Positions 28,739-37,528 of a DNA stretch of 64,000 nucleotides are shown in pieces (within the stretch, counting starts at the first letter, position 1; each line of letters opens with the position of its first letter). The DNA is from Elusimicrobia bacterium RIFOXYA2_FULL_47_53 (GTDB lineage: Bacteria > Elusimicrobiota > Endomicrobiia > Endomicrobiales > XYA2-FULL-47-53), in assembly GCA_001800315.1 (NCBI GenBank), contig MGVE01000017.1, positions 50,684 through 114,683 of the forward strand, written 5' to 3'. Below the pieces are notes generated by a model. The model was not told where the DNA came from and searched no databases. It saw only the letters and a list, made by a program, of their open reading frames with translations. The translations under genes and the position numbers were made by a program.

Positions 28739-29118
28739 TATTGTACAATGAGCCTCAAGGGGCAGTCATAAGTTATAAGTCTATGCACAAAGGCTGTCAT
28801 AGACCGGTCATTCCAGTTGCAGAGCTTGCTCTGCGGCTAAGGTAGCTGCGCAGCTTGCTGCGCGTTCCGTAAAGTTTGTCATTCCTGCGAAAGCAGGAAT
28901 CCAGAAAACCACTGGATACCAGCTTCCGCTGGTATGACTTCTCAGAAAAAAGTCCGTCTTATATAGCGTCTCCGAAGGGAAACACCTGCACGCCAAGGGT
29001 TCAGTGGCGGGGCAATCCCGTGGTCGTTGCTTTAAGCGGGATTGCTTAAATTTTTGTAACAGTTTTTGATGCCGAACGCGCCGAGTTTTTAAAATCTGAC
29101 AAAGGGATCTTATAATAA
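28739..29118 (+). repeat. Intergenic block of small palindromic repeats (380 bases, no gene)
   Basis: No coding sequence is supported. The block holds a string of short hairpins: GCAGAG-CTT-GCTCTGC type near 28820; GCGCAGC-TT-GCTGCGC within 28848-28864; ATTCCTGC-GAAA-GCAGGAAT at 28880-28899; ATACCAGC-TTCC-GCTGGTAT near 28916-28935; and GCAATCCCG (29012-29020) paired with CGGGATTGC (29037-29045), followed by TTAAATTTTT. The stretch 28842-28874 recurs with one mismatch at 58641-58673. These are REP-like mobile intergenic palindromes. The last hairpin may act as a terminator before the protease gene. Confidence 0.7.
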
Positions 29119-30765
29119 ATGAGAAAATTAAAAATATTCTTTATTAACAACTGGATAACTATTGTAATCGTGCTTGTCAGTATTGCACTCATTGTTCTTA
29201 CTATAGTGGGCCTCGGCACTCTTGAATCTTTCTACCGCAACATGACCCTGGCCACAATTCCACTGCAGCTTCTGCTTACCGGCCTGAACGCTTTTATTTT
29301 TGTTTACTTTTACATGACGCTGTTTCGCGGCGGTTTTTCCGGCATGAAAAAGAAGGCTATTAAGTCGGAAGACATTAAGGTCCGCTTTAAACAAGTTGTG
29401 GGTCTTGAATCCGCGAAAAAAGAGGCTATGGAAGTCGTTCAGCTTTTAAAAGACAGAACTAAAGTTAAGAAAATCGGCGGGCGAATAATTAAAGGAATTC
29501 TGTTTGTCGGGCCTCCGGGCTGCGGAAAAACCATGCTCGCCAAGGCTATAGCCACTGAGGCTAATATCCCTTTTCTTGCCACATCCGGAAGCGAGTTTGT
29601 TGAAATTTTCGTAGGTGTCGGCGCGAGCCGGGTAAGAAAACTCTTTTCAAAAGCCAGGCAGCTTGCCTACGCCCAGGGTTCCTGCATAGTGTTTATTGAC
29701 GAATTGGAAGTTATCGGCAGAGGCAGGACCTTCTCGTTTATGGGTGCGGGAGAGGAAACTAATTCAACTCAGAACCAACTGCTTGTGGAGATGGACGGCT
29801 TGGAGAGCAGCAAGGAGAATGTGGTCGTTATAGCCGCCACGAACGCCTCTGAGGATGTGCTGGATAAAGCCCTGCTCAGGCCGGGCAGGTTTGACAGGAA
29901 AATTTACATAGCCAAACCGAATTTAAAGGAAAGAAAAGAACTTTTTGAATATTACCTTACCAAAGTAAAGCGTTCCGCTACTATAGACTTAGAAAGGCTT
30001 GCAAAAAAGACCGTGACCAAATCTCCTGCCGATATTGAGAATATTATCAGGGAAGCTGCGCTTATCGCTACGCGCAACTCTAAAGAAGAAATAGATTATT
30101 CCGATATTTCCGCCGCCATGGACAGAATAGAGCTCGGCATGGCCTACAGGCTGGATGTAACGCCTCAGGAAAAAGAGCAGACTGCCTATCATGAGGCCGG
30201 ACACACGGCTGTGCTTTATTTTCTTCATCCGAGCGACGATGTTTTTAAGGCCACAATAATTCCGCGGCGCGATTCCCTGGGTATGGTGAGCCATCATCCG
30301 AGAGAGGAGCTTTACACCGCTAACCGCGAAAAGCTTGTCGCCGATATTAAGGTCCTGCTGGCCGGTTACGCCGCTGAGAAAATAAAATACAATACGACTT
30401 CCACCGGCGTGGTTTCGGATTTTCAGAAGGCCACCCAGATAGCGCACGCCATGGTCTGGCGCATGGGTATGGGCGGGCAGTTTGTCGGAGATTTTACCAA
30501 TATCCCGGAGAACGAGATATCCAACGAGCTTAAAGAAAGCCTTAATCAGGAAAGCATAAAGATTATCAACGATTCGCTCGCCAGGGTTATGGAGTTCTTG
30601 AAATCCAACTGGAATATCGTTGAATCCTTCGCTCAGGAGCTGTTAAGAAAAGAAGAGATGGATTATGATGAGATTGATACTATGTTTAAAGCTCTTAAGG
30701 CCGAGGGCGCGCCTACCGTGGTTCCGACATCGCTGAATCCGTCCGAAAACAAACCTCAAGAGTGA
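29119..30765 (+). CDS. FtsH-like membrane AAA+ zinc protease with minimal periplasmic loop
   Basis: A 548-aa protein with FtsH order: two TM helices (about 14-36 and 44-66), AAA domain with Walker A GPPGCGKT (131-138), pore loop [14 protein letters not shown] (160-173), Walker B CIVFIDE (189-195), second region of homology [20 protein letters not shown] (241-260), then the protease domain with YHEAGH (His358, His362) and the third-ligand Asp434 in SDFQKAT. All catalytic residues are intact, so ATP-dependent degradation of membrane or cytoplasmic proteins is expected. It is shorter than typical FtsH (about 600-650 aa). The periplasmic part between the TM helices is reduced to roughly ten residues where FtsH has about 70. 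Walker B continues as LEVIG instead of IDAVG. AAAGGGA precedes the start. I do not call it ftsH because a second, canonical copy may exist elsewhere. Confidence 0.85.
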   Translation: MRKLKIFFINNWITIVIVLVSIALIVLTIVGLGTLESFYRNMTLATIPLQLLLTGLNAFIFVYFYMTLFRGGFSGMKKKAIKSEDIKVRFKQVVGLESAKKEAMEVVQLLKDRTKVKKIGGRIIKGILFVGPPGCGKTMLAKAIATEANIPFLATSGSEFVEIFVGVGASRVRKLFSKARQLAYAQGSCIVFIDELEVIGRGRTFSFMGAGEETNSTQNQLLVEMDGLESSKENVVVIAATNASEDVLDKALLRPGRFDRKIYIAKPNLKERKELFEYYLTKVKRSATIDLERLAKKTVTKSPADIENIIREAALIATRNSKEEIDYSDISAAMDRIELGMAYRLDVTPQEKEQTAYHEAGHTAVLYFLHPSDDVFKATIIPRRDSLGMVSHHPREELYTANREKLVADIKVLLAGYAAEKIKYNTTSTGVVSDFQKATQIAHAMVWRMGMGGQFVGDFTNIPENEISNELKESLNQESIKIINDSLARVMEFLKSNWNIVESFAQELLRKEEMDYDEIDTMFKALKAEGAPTVVPTSLNPSENKPQE

Positions 30766-30769
30766 TTCC

Positions 30770-31579
30770 ATGCTGATAAAGTCAACTGTAAATCTCACTA
30801 AATTAATTGTTTTCTCCGGCTTGTTTTTTTTTAGCGCCTGCTCCAAAACGACTTATCCAAGAGAGACTATTGAAAACGATGTGGTGCGGATCGTTGAAAG
30901 GGAAACCGGCCTTTCAAGTTCTGCCTCCCTGGTCGGCAGCACATTTTATTTAAAAGTTGCCCTGCCTGATCTTATAAATACGCAGGCGGATATCCAGAAA
31001 GAGGTAATGAAAAATCTTCAAAAGGTTAATCTTGCGATAATACGCGTATCGCTTAGCACCAACGCTAAAATAGATTACCTCGTTATGATAGTTGACCTCC
31101 CCGGATGGAAAACAAATTTTTCAATTACTCAGAGGCTTGAAGACCTCAAAGGGTTCCTTTACCACCGTATATCCAAGGCGGATTACGAGGAGCGAGTTAT
31201 CTATGACCTCAAGGATCCCAAGGGGTACGATACCGAGCCGTTTAAGGATATCAGCAGGAATGAATTTATCGTAAAGCTCATTCTTTCCAAGGTAAACTGG
31301 ATTAAGATGTCAAACCCTTTTGTTAATGCCGCGCTTGGGCTCAAACTTGACCTGGTAAATTACACTGACAGCAGTATTGTTTTAAAGACATCGGTTATGA
31401 GAGAAGGTAATGAGTTGGCTTCCGGTTATATTGAAAAAACTCTTTCCGAGTGGGCCAATAAGGTTGTCGCAAAATACAAAGCCTATAATTTTAAGGAACT
31501 CAAGGTAGTTGACGAGAAGGGGAAACCTATTATTGATATTAAGATAAGCAGTTCTGCCGCGAACTCAAAAAACCGTTAA
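30770..31579 (+). CDS. Putative lipoprotein of unknown function
   Basis: A 269-aa protein starting four bases after the protease stop, so almost certainly co-translated. The N-terminus is a lipoprotein signal: basic start, hydrophobic run, then FFFSAC with the lipid-accepting Cys24 (Phe at -3 is slightly unusual). The mature part mixes beta strands and helices, for example YLKVALPDL, IRVSLSTNAKIDYLVMIV and LKLDLVNYTDSSIVLKTSV, with no catalytic motif. Pairing with an FtsH-like protease suggests a periplasmic or envelope partner, but nothing in the sequence shows contact. A strong terminator follows, closing this transcript. Confidence 0.7.
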   Translation: MLIKSTVNLTKLIVFSGLFFFSACSKTTYPRETIENDVVRIVERETGLSSSASLVGSTFYLKVALPDLINTQADIQKEVMKNLQKVNLAIIRVSLSTNAKIDYLVMIVDLPGWKTNFSITQRLEDLKGFLYHRISKADYEERVIYDLKDPKGYDTEPFKDISRNEFIVKLILSKVNWIKMSNPFVNAALGLKLDLVNYTDSSIVLKTSVMREGNELASGYIEKTLSEWANKVVAKYKAYNFKELKVVDEKGKPIIDIKISSSAANSKNR

Positions 31580-31617
31580 AACTGTCCTGTCGGATACTTT
31601 CGGCCATCTATGCATTG

Positions 31618-31648
31618 AAAAAACCGCGCATTTCGCGGTTTTTTTTAT
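31618..31648 (+). terminator. Rho-independent terminator
   Basis: AAAAAACCGCG (31618-31628), a five-base loop and CGCGGTTTTTT (31634-31644) form an 11-bp stem that runs into an uninterrupted T tract. The A-rich left flank makes it potentially bidirectional, but no opposing gene exists. Confidence 0.85.
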
Positions 31649-31698
31649 TTTCACATATATTTTTTTAAAAAACTATTTATTTTTCATATAAAGTGATG

Positions 31699-31704
31699 TA
31701 TAAT
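31699..31704 (+). promoter_or_regulatory. Candidate -10 element of a nearly leaderless promoter
   Basis: TATAAT at 31699-31704, preceded directly by TG, lies only nine bases before the ATG at 31714. Initiation would fall near 31711. No good -35 box is seen 17 bases upstream. No Shine-Dalgarno precedes the ATG, which fits a near-leaderless message, but the region is AT-rich. Confidence 0.35.
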
Positions 31705-31713
31705 TAACTTGAA

Positions 31714-33123
31714 ATGCAAAAAATATTATTTAAAAATGCAGCAAAAACCTTGTTTTTTGCCGTATCGGCGCTTCTACTGCTAAACACCGATGGTTTTTGC
31801 ATTACAGATAATTTTTTGAAGGCTTGTCTTGATTTTGCCCAGGCGCACGATAAAAGGCTTGCTATTGCAAAAGAACAGCTCTCCCTTTCAAACCTCAGGG
31901 TAAACCGTTCCGGAAGATCCTTTTTCCCCGGCATTTATCTCCAGAAAAGATCGTCCCGCGGCACGACGATTACCGATGAATACGAGTCCGAGGAGCTGGG
32001 CATAAGGGCGTCTCAGCCTATTTATGACGGCGGCAGGCTGGTATCTTCCTACAAATATGACAAGTTTTTTCTGGAAAGCGCAAAACTGAATGTCACTAAA
32101 ACAAGGGAAGATCTCTTTTACAGAGTTAAAACCACATACTATGAGATGCTCAATGCCCGGGCAGAACTACAGAGGATAAAAAACACATTTAACGAGATTA
32201 ATAAACTTTACGAGAAGACGAAGCTTGAATACCAGGCAAAGGCCATATCGGAGTTGGATCTTTTTGAGTCAAAGAATTTCAGGGATAAAGTTGAGAACAT
32301 GTATCGTTCTTCCGAAATGAACGCGGCCTTCGCGGAGAAAAAACTTTTAGCCGTCCTGGATATCAAGTCCCTTGATCACATAGTCGCGACCATGGAAGAC
32401 CCTCTGCTCGTATTCCCTGACAATATAGCTTTCACGCTTGACGAATGCCGGCGCTTCGTTCTTTCTAATAATATTGATTCCAGGATCGCGAAGCTCTATA
32501 TAGACATGAGCAACCTGAAAAAAAAGATCATCAGGGCCAGGGTTATCCCGAAAATTTATGCCGAGGGTTTTTACGGCCAGAGCGGCGAGGCGTTTGTCAC
32601 CGAGCCATTAAAGCTGGCCACGGTGTGGAATGTTTCTGGTAAGTTGTCCTGGGGCCTTTGGGGCAACACGCTGGAAGCCAGCCAGACCCAGGAAAAAGCT
32701 ATTCCCAGAGAAGTTATGGATGTTTCCACGCGCCTTGACAGCACAAGCACTGATATAAGGCTTTCTCTGTTTGACGATATGGGCTATTTCGTTGAGTCAA
32801 AAGAGGGTGATATAGGCGTGTTGCAGTCCGCGGTGGATTACAAAGACGCGATAAATAAGGCTCTGCTTGAACTTGAAAAGTTCTATAATGATTATCAGCA
32901 GTCGTTGTGGAGCGTTTTGTCGTCTAAAGACGACATGGAGCTGAAACAGCGAAAGCTCGGAGTGCTTCGCAAAAGAAACGAAGTTTACGAGGCTTCAACG
33001 ATAGAAGTTATGGACGGGGTGTATAAATACGCAGATTCCGTAATAGTTTATACGCGGGTGCTCTCGGCAAATTATATCGCGGTTTGCGAGCTTGAGAGGC
33101 TTACGCTTATGCCGTTAAGATGA
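31714..33123 (+). CDS. TolC-like outer-membrane efflux channel protein
   Basis: A 469-aa protein with a signal peptide ending near residue 30 (LLLLNTDGFC), followed by long helical segments and two short strand regions, as in the outer-membrane factor family. Typical cues are ACLDFAQAHDKRLAIAKEQL near the start, GIRASQPIYDGGRL before the first long helix pair, and a repeat of the same layout in the second half (LSWGLWGNTLEASQTQ). TolC-type proteins trimerise into an outer-membrane channel plus a periplasmic tunnel. It heads an operon with an adaptor and two RND pumps, so it is the exit duct of that system. It starts just after a terminator; the ATG is chosen because the signal peptide begins there. 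Confidence 0.8.
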   Translation: MQKILFKNAAKTLFFAVSALLLLNTDGFCITDNFLKACLDFAQAHDKRLAIAKEQLSLSNLRVNRSGRSFFPGIYLQKRSSRGTTITDEYESEELGIRASQPIYDGGRLVSSYKYDKFFLESAKLNVTKTREDLFYRVKTTYYEMLNARAELQRIKNTFNEINKLYEKTKLEYQAKAISELDLFESKNFRDKVENMYRSSEMNAAFAEKKLLAVLDIKSLDHIVATMEDPLLVFPDNIAFTLDECRRFVLSNNIDSRIAKLYIDMSNLKKKIIRARVIPKIYAEGFYGQSGEAFVTEPLKLATVWNVSGKLSWGLWGNTLEASQTQEKAIPREVMDVSTRLDSTSTDIRLSLFDDMGYFVESKEGDIGVLQSAVDYKDAINKALLELEKFYNDYQQSLWSVLSSKDDMELKQRKLGVLRKRNEVYEASTIEVMDGVYKYADSVIVYTRVLSANYIAVCELERLTLMPLR

Positions 33124-33136
33124 TCCGGAGGGTAAA

Positions 33137-34372
33137 TTGAAAATTGTTTCCGCCGCAACAGGCTTTTTAATGAGGATATTTGATTCGGTTATAAATGTTT
33201 ATTTGAGATTAGAGGAAAAAGTTCCCGAAAACATTCCGATAAGAAAAATAACCATAATCGGCGGGTCGGTTATACTTCTGACCATTGGTTTTTTTGTTGC
33301 ACGGGGAATCTTTGGAAAGGACGCTAAAGAAAGCAAAGAAGCTCCCGTAGCCCAGGTGAAAGTTAAAAAAGCCAAAAAAGAGATGCTTTCGGATAAGTAT
33401 TCCGTTCTCGGAACCATCAGGGGAACGATTGAAAACGACCTGAAATTTGAAATTGAGGGGACGATAGCCAGATATAATTTTGCCGAGGGCGCGAGGGTAA
33501 GAAAAGGCGAGATCATCTGCTCTCTTGACCCCAAGGACGCCATTTCGCGTTCAGCCTACGCCAGAAGCAAATTTAACGCCGAGCGGTCTTCCTATTATTC
33601 ATCGGCGCAGAGAATGAAAGTTTACGGCGACCTCTATAAGATGAAGGCAATCTCTGAGACAAAATATAACGAGGCGCGCTACGAGACCGACGCGGCAAAG
33701 GAAAGAATGGACGCGGCTTCCTCGGAACTTGAACTGGCCCAGTCTAATATGGAGAAAACCAATCTTTCGGCTCCGGGTACCGGCGTGCTCGCGGAAAGAA
33801 TTATTCAGTCCGGCGAGTTTGTGACCCCTCATGATGTTGTCGCGAAATTTATAAGCGGCGGCGACATTAATTTTGAAGTGGATGTCCCCGAAAAAGATGT
33901 TGAAAAAATTAAGGTGGGAATGAAAGTTAAGGTGCTTTGCGATGCCTATAAGGATGTTGAATTCTCAGGGAAGGTCAAAGAAGTCGCTCCGACCGTAAAG
34001 GAGAAGACCAGAACTACCGTCGTAAAAATTGAGATCCCTAATGATGAGGGTAAACTGCGCTCGGGCATGTTTGCCAGAGGCGATATAATATTTACCGAGA
34101 TTGAAGACGCCATTGCCGTGCCTCAGGATACTGTAATTGCTCTCGGCGCCGAGACAAAGCTTGTCCCTCTGTTAAAGCCTGATCCTACTTCGCCAAATCA
34201 CGGCATAATAGAATTGAGGCAGGTTACGGTTGGCCCTACGATTGGCAAGCAGGTTGTTGTTTTAGACGGTATCAATCCCGACGAAATGATTGTGGTTGAG
34301 ACTCAGGCTCAGTTGTCCGACGGCCTTCAGGTGCAGTTTCAGGAGGTTTTAGACGACATGCCTAAAATGTAA
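33137..34372 (+). CDS. RND efflux periplasmic adaptor (HlyD/AcrA family)
   Basis: A 411-aa membrane-fusion protein. The start is TTG 33137, supported by the strong CCGGAGGG four bases upstream and by the following basic, membrane-anchored N-terminus with a TM helix about residues 47-68. Order: lipoyl-like half (FEIEGTIARYNFAEGARVRKG), short alpha-hairpin with Ala/Glu/Lys-rich helices, second lipoyl half (LSAPGTGVLAERIIQSGEFV), then the beta-barrel (VDVPEKDVEKIKVGMKVKV) and membrane-proximal domain. It couples the channel 13 bases upstream to the RND permeases downstream. Being anchored by a TM helix, not a lipid, it resembles the HlyD/MacA style of attachment. Confidence 0.88.
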   Translation: MKIVSAATGFLMRIFDSVINVYLRLEEKVPENIPIRKITIIGGSVILLTIGFFVARGIFGKDAKESKEAPVAQVKVKKAKKEMLSDKYSVLGTIRGTIENDLKFEIEGTIARYNFAEGARVRKGEIICSLDPKDAISRSAYARSKFNAERSSYYSSAQRMKVYGDLYKMKAISETKYNEARYETDAAKERMDAASSELELAQSNMEKTNLSAPGTGVLAERIIQSGEFVTPHDVVAKFISGGDINFEVDVPEKDVEKIKVGMKVKVLCDAYKDVEFSGKVKEVAPTVKEKTRTTVVKIEIPNDEGKLRSGMFARGDIIFTEIEDAIAVPQDTVIALGAETKLVPLLKPDPTSPNHGIIELRQVTVGPTIGKQVVVLDGINPDEMIVVETQAQLSDGLQVQFQEVLDDMPKM

Positions 34373-34417
34373 TAATCCGCACAGCGCCGTAACAACTCCT
34401 CACCCTCAGGCAAAATA

Positions 34418-37400
34418 ATGATAAAGCTTGGCATTAGAAAACCCGTCACTACATTGATGCTTATCATAGCCATCATTATTTTCGCCGTAGTAAGCTTTCC
34501 CAGAGTCCCCGTAGAACTTTATCCAAACTTTTCATTCGGAGAGATCAGCGTTATCACCCGCCTCAGGGGCGGTATTCCGGCCACGGAAGTGGAAAAGGCC
34601 GTTACCAGGCCCATGGAAGAGGTTTTTTCCGAGGTAAACGGTTTAAAGCAGGTGACCTCCGCCTCCCGTGAGTCTGAATCGGTCATAGTCCTGTCTTTTC
34701 ATCCCGCGGTAAACCTCAATTTTGCCGTATTAGACATCAGGGAAAAACTTGCCACAATTAAGCACCGCCTCCCGCGTGAAGTGGAAAAACCGGTAATTGC
34801 CAAGTTTCAGCAGTTTGATGTTCCTGTGCTTATCATGGCGCTGAGTTCCGAGACTTTAAGCCCGGAACAGCTGCGCGCTATTTCCGAAGACAAGATCAAG
34901 GAAAGAATAATGCGCGTCGGCGGGGTGGCCAATATTGAGGTTGGCGGCGGGCAGGAACGCAAGATTCTTATAGATATTGACAACGGCAGGCTCTTATCCT
35001 ACAACCTCCCGATTACCAGCGTCGTTCAGCTTATCAATACAACTAATATTTCTGTTTCGGCCGGCAGTGTTGAAAAAATGGGCGACCGCTATATTGTAAG
35101 AGCCACCGGGGAATATTCCAGTGTTAAGGAGATAGAGAATACCGGTATAGGCATAACCCCTCAGGGTTCAATCATAAGGCTCAAGGATATCGCCAAGGTC
35201 AGGGATTCATTCTATGAACCTTCTTCTTTCGCGAGGCTCAATGTCCGCCCCGTGGTATCTCTGTATATCCAGAAAGAATCCGCTGCCAACACGATAACGG
35301 TGGGCAAGAAAGTTTTGGAACAGGTGGAACTGCTCAGAAAAGAGTTTGCCAGGGACATGACTATAACCGTTGTAAAAAATGACGCCGAGTTCATTCAAAA
35401 CGCCATATCTTCCCTTGAGGTTTCCGTCATAGAGGGCGGTTTGCTTGTCATGGCTATCCTTTTCATATTTTTAAGAAATCCCAGAACCATAGGAATAATA
35501 GTAACGACGCTTCCCATAAGCCTTTTGCTTTCCGTTGTCCTGATGTATTTTGGCGGGTTGTCCTTTAATATCATGACAATGTCGGGGCTTGCCATGGGGC
35601 TGGGCAACCTTATGGATAACGCCATAGTGATTCTTGAAAATCTGGGTTACCATCACAGAAAGAAAACATTTAAAGACCACGAGACCATGGTCATTGAAGG
35701 AACCAGCGAGCTGGTGATGCCCATAACGGCCTCAACTATTTCAACGGTAATAGTCTTTCTCCCGCTGGTGTTTTTAGACCCGGAGATAAGGCGGCTTTAT
35801 GTGCCGTTTGGCATGGCGATTGGGTTGTCTCTTTTCGCCGCTCTTGTCGGAACCCTGATTTTTGTGCCTCCTCTGTGCGTAAAGATAAAGGGAGCTTTTA
35901 CCTTTTCAGAGCCTGCCTGGTACAAACCCGTCGTAAAAAAATATATCAAGATTTTGAAGTTTGTGCTAAGGCAGAAGCTGCTGGTTTTTGCGGCTGTGAT
36001 CGCGCTTTTTGCCGGCGGGGTAATGATATTTATGACAAGAAGCTCCGAGTTCATGGAGCCGGGCGAGGCTAACACTTTCAGGCTCGGAATTCAATTTCCG
36101 CCCGGAACCAGGATAGAGCGCTCTAATGAAATGGTCAGGCAGATAGAGAAAGCCCTGCTTCTGGTCCCTAATGTGGAACGCGTGTCGTCCAGGATAGAGA
36201 AACTTCACACCTTCGTGGAGGTAAAGGTTAAACTTGATAAGTCCAGAGTTATGGAAGAATTCAGAAAAAAATTCAAGGATTACGCCCCGGCGTTTTTGTA
36301 TTATCAGGAATCGGCGGAAAGCTCGTCGCGGGAAGTTTTTGTTGAATTTTACGGATATGACTACGGCGTGCTCAAGCAGATAGCCTATGCCGTTTCAGGG
36401 AAACTTCAGCAGGTTAAAGGGATAACTGACATTAAGATAAGGATGAGGGAAGATGAGCCCGAGATAAATATAGTTGCCGACCAGAACAGGCTCGCGCATT
36501 TTTCCATTTCCACCTATTACCTTTCTAACAGCCTGCACAACATGCTGCGTGGCCTCGTGGCTACTTATTACAGAAGCGAGGGTAAGGAAGTGGAAACGAT
36601 AGCCAGACTTGAGCCGGGAACGGTCAGGAATTCGGAAGATCTTCCGTATTTAAGGCTGGTCACTCCCCGCGGAGAGATAGCCGCCGTTAACCAGCTTTCT
36701 GATATACGCCAGGTCACGACTACTCAGGAAATATGGCACAAAAACAAAAAAAGGTTTATTCAGATCAGCGTCAACAGAAATAAAATGGGCCTTACGGAAT
36801 GCGTGGAAAAAATGACAAAGGTTCTGGGCGGGTTGAAGTTTCCGAAAGATTACACATTCAGTTTTTCCGGCGATTACGAAAAAACAGTTAAGAGCAGGAA
36901 GGACTTCGCTTTGGCGCTTACATTGACCGTTATTCTTATCTATATGACGCTCGCTTCGCTGTATGAATCTTATTCTCAGCCGTTTTTGATTATGCTGTCC
37001 CTTCCGCTTTCCGTAATGGGGGTTGCGTACATTTTGAAAATATTCGGGATGTCCATAAGCCTCGGCGTCTGGATAGGCATGATGATCCTGGGCGGTATCG
37101 TTGTAAATTCTGCTATTCTGATAGTGGAAAAGATAAACCTTGTCCGCGATACGGGCAGAGGTATTAATTACGCCGTGCTGGAAGCCAGCAGGGAAAGATT
37201 TAAATCCGTTTTAATGACCTCTCTTAACAACATCATAGGACTTCTGCCGCTGGTGTTAAACCGCGATGAGGCGGCTTCCATGTGGCGTTCACTCGGGATG
37301 ACTGTTATAGGCGGAATGTTTTCCGGCACACTTCTGACTCTTTTTGTAATCCCCGCGGCCTACATGCTTCTTCATCAGATCAGCGAGGGCTCCGGTGACA

Positions 37401-37507
37401 TCTTGCCGTATATTAAAAAACTGGCGTCCGGACAATATAATAAATTAAAAAATCGGATAGACTCCGCGAGAACGCTCAGAAACCAGGCCCAGAATAAACC
37501 AACCTGA
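34418..37507 (+). CDS. RND efflux permease, first of a tandem pair
   Basis: A 1,029-aa protein of the AcrB/HAE-type RND family at usual length. TM1 (LMLIIAIIIFAVVSFPRVPV) is followed by the large periplasmic porter loop with the start motif AVTRPMEE. TM4 carries GLGNLMDNAIVILEN, with the proton-relay Asp400 followed by Asn where AcrB has a second Asp. The second half repeats the layout, ending with GGIVVNSAILIVEKINLVRD and SVLMTSLNNIIGLLPLV. The pump exports lipophilic or amphiphilic compounds using proton flux; substrate cannot be read from sequence. Only 21 bases separate it from a second permease, which suggests a mixed trimer as in MdtBC. Confidence 0.9.
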   Translation: MIKLGIRKPVTTLMLIIAIIIFAVVSFPRVPVELYPNFSFGEISVITRLRGGIPATEVEKAVTRPMEEVFSEVNGLKQVTSASRESESVIVLSFHPAVNLNFAVLDIREKLATIKHRLPREVEKPVIAKFQQFDVPVLIMALSSETLSPEQLRAISEDKIKERIMRVGGVANIEVGGGQERKILIDIDNGRLLSYNLPITSVVQLINTTNISVSAGSVEKMGDRYIVRATGEYSSVKEIENTGIGITPQGSIIRLKDIAKVRDSFYEPSSFARLNVRPVVSLYIQKESAANTITVGKKVLEQVELLRKEFARDMTITVVKNDAEFIQNAISSLEVSVIEGGLLVMAILFIFLRNPRTIGIIVTTLPISLLLSVVLMYFGGLSFNIMTMSGLAMGLGNLMDNAIVILENLGYHHRKKTFKDHETMVIEGTSELVMPITASTISTVIVFLPLVFLDPEIRRLYVPFGMAIGLSLFAALVGTLIFVPPLCVKIKGAFTFSEPAWYKPVVKKYIKILKFVLRQKLLVFAAVIALFAGGVMIFMTRSSEFMEPGEANTFRLGIQFPPGTRIERSNEMVRQIEKALLLVPNVERVSSRIEKLHTFVEVKVKLDKSRVMEEFRKKFKDYAPAFLYYQESAESSSREVFVEFYGYDYGVLKQIAYAVSGKLQQVKGITDIKIRMREDEPEINIVADQNRLAHFSISTYYLSNSLHNMLRGLVATYYRSEGKEVETIARLEPGTVRNSEDLPYLRLVTPRGEIAAVNQLSDIRQVTTTQEIWHKNKKRFIQISVNRNKMGLTECVEKMTKVLGGLKFPKDYTFSFSGDYEKTVKSRKDFALALTLTVILIYMTLASLYESYSQPFLIMLSLPLSVMGVAYILKIFGMSISLGVWIGMMILGGIVVNSAILIVEKINLVRDTGRGINYAVLEASRERFKSVLMTSLNNIIGLLPLVLNRDEAASMWRSLGMTVIGGMFSGTLLTLFVIPAAYMLLHQISEGSGDILPYIKKLASGQYNKLKNRIDSARTLRNQAQNKPT

Positions 37508-37528
37508 GCCTTATAGGATGATATTATT

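Noticed and set aside
28808-28996. Minus-strand 62-codon frame with the phrase IPAFAGMT
   Set aside because: This phrase is the common false translation of intergenic palindromic repeats; the DNA consists of hairpins.
29111-29116. TATAAT just before the FtsH-like gene as a -10 box
   Set aside because: It lies two bases from the ATG, so initiation would fall inside the gene. No -35 box fits.
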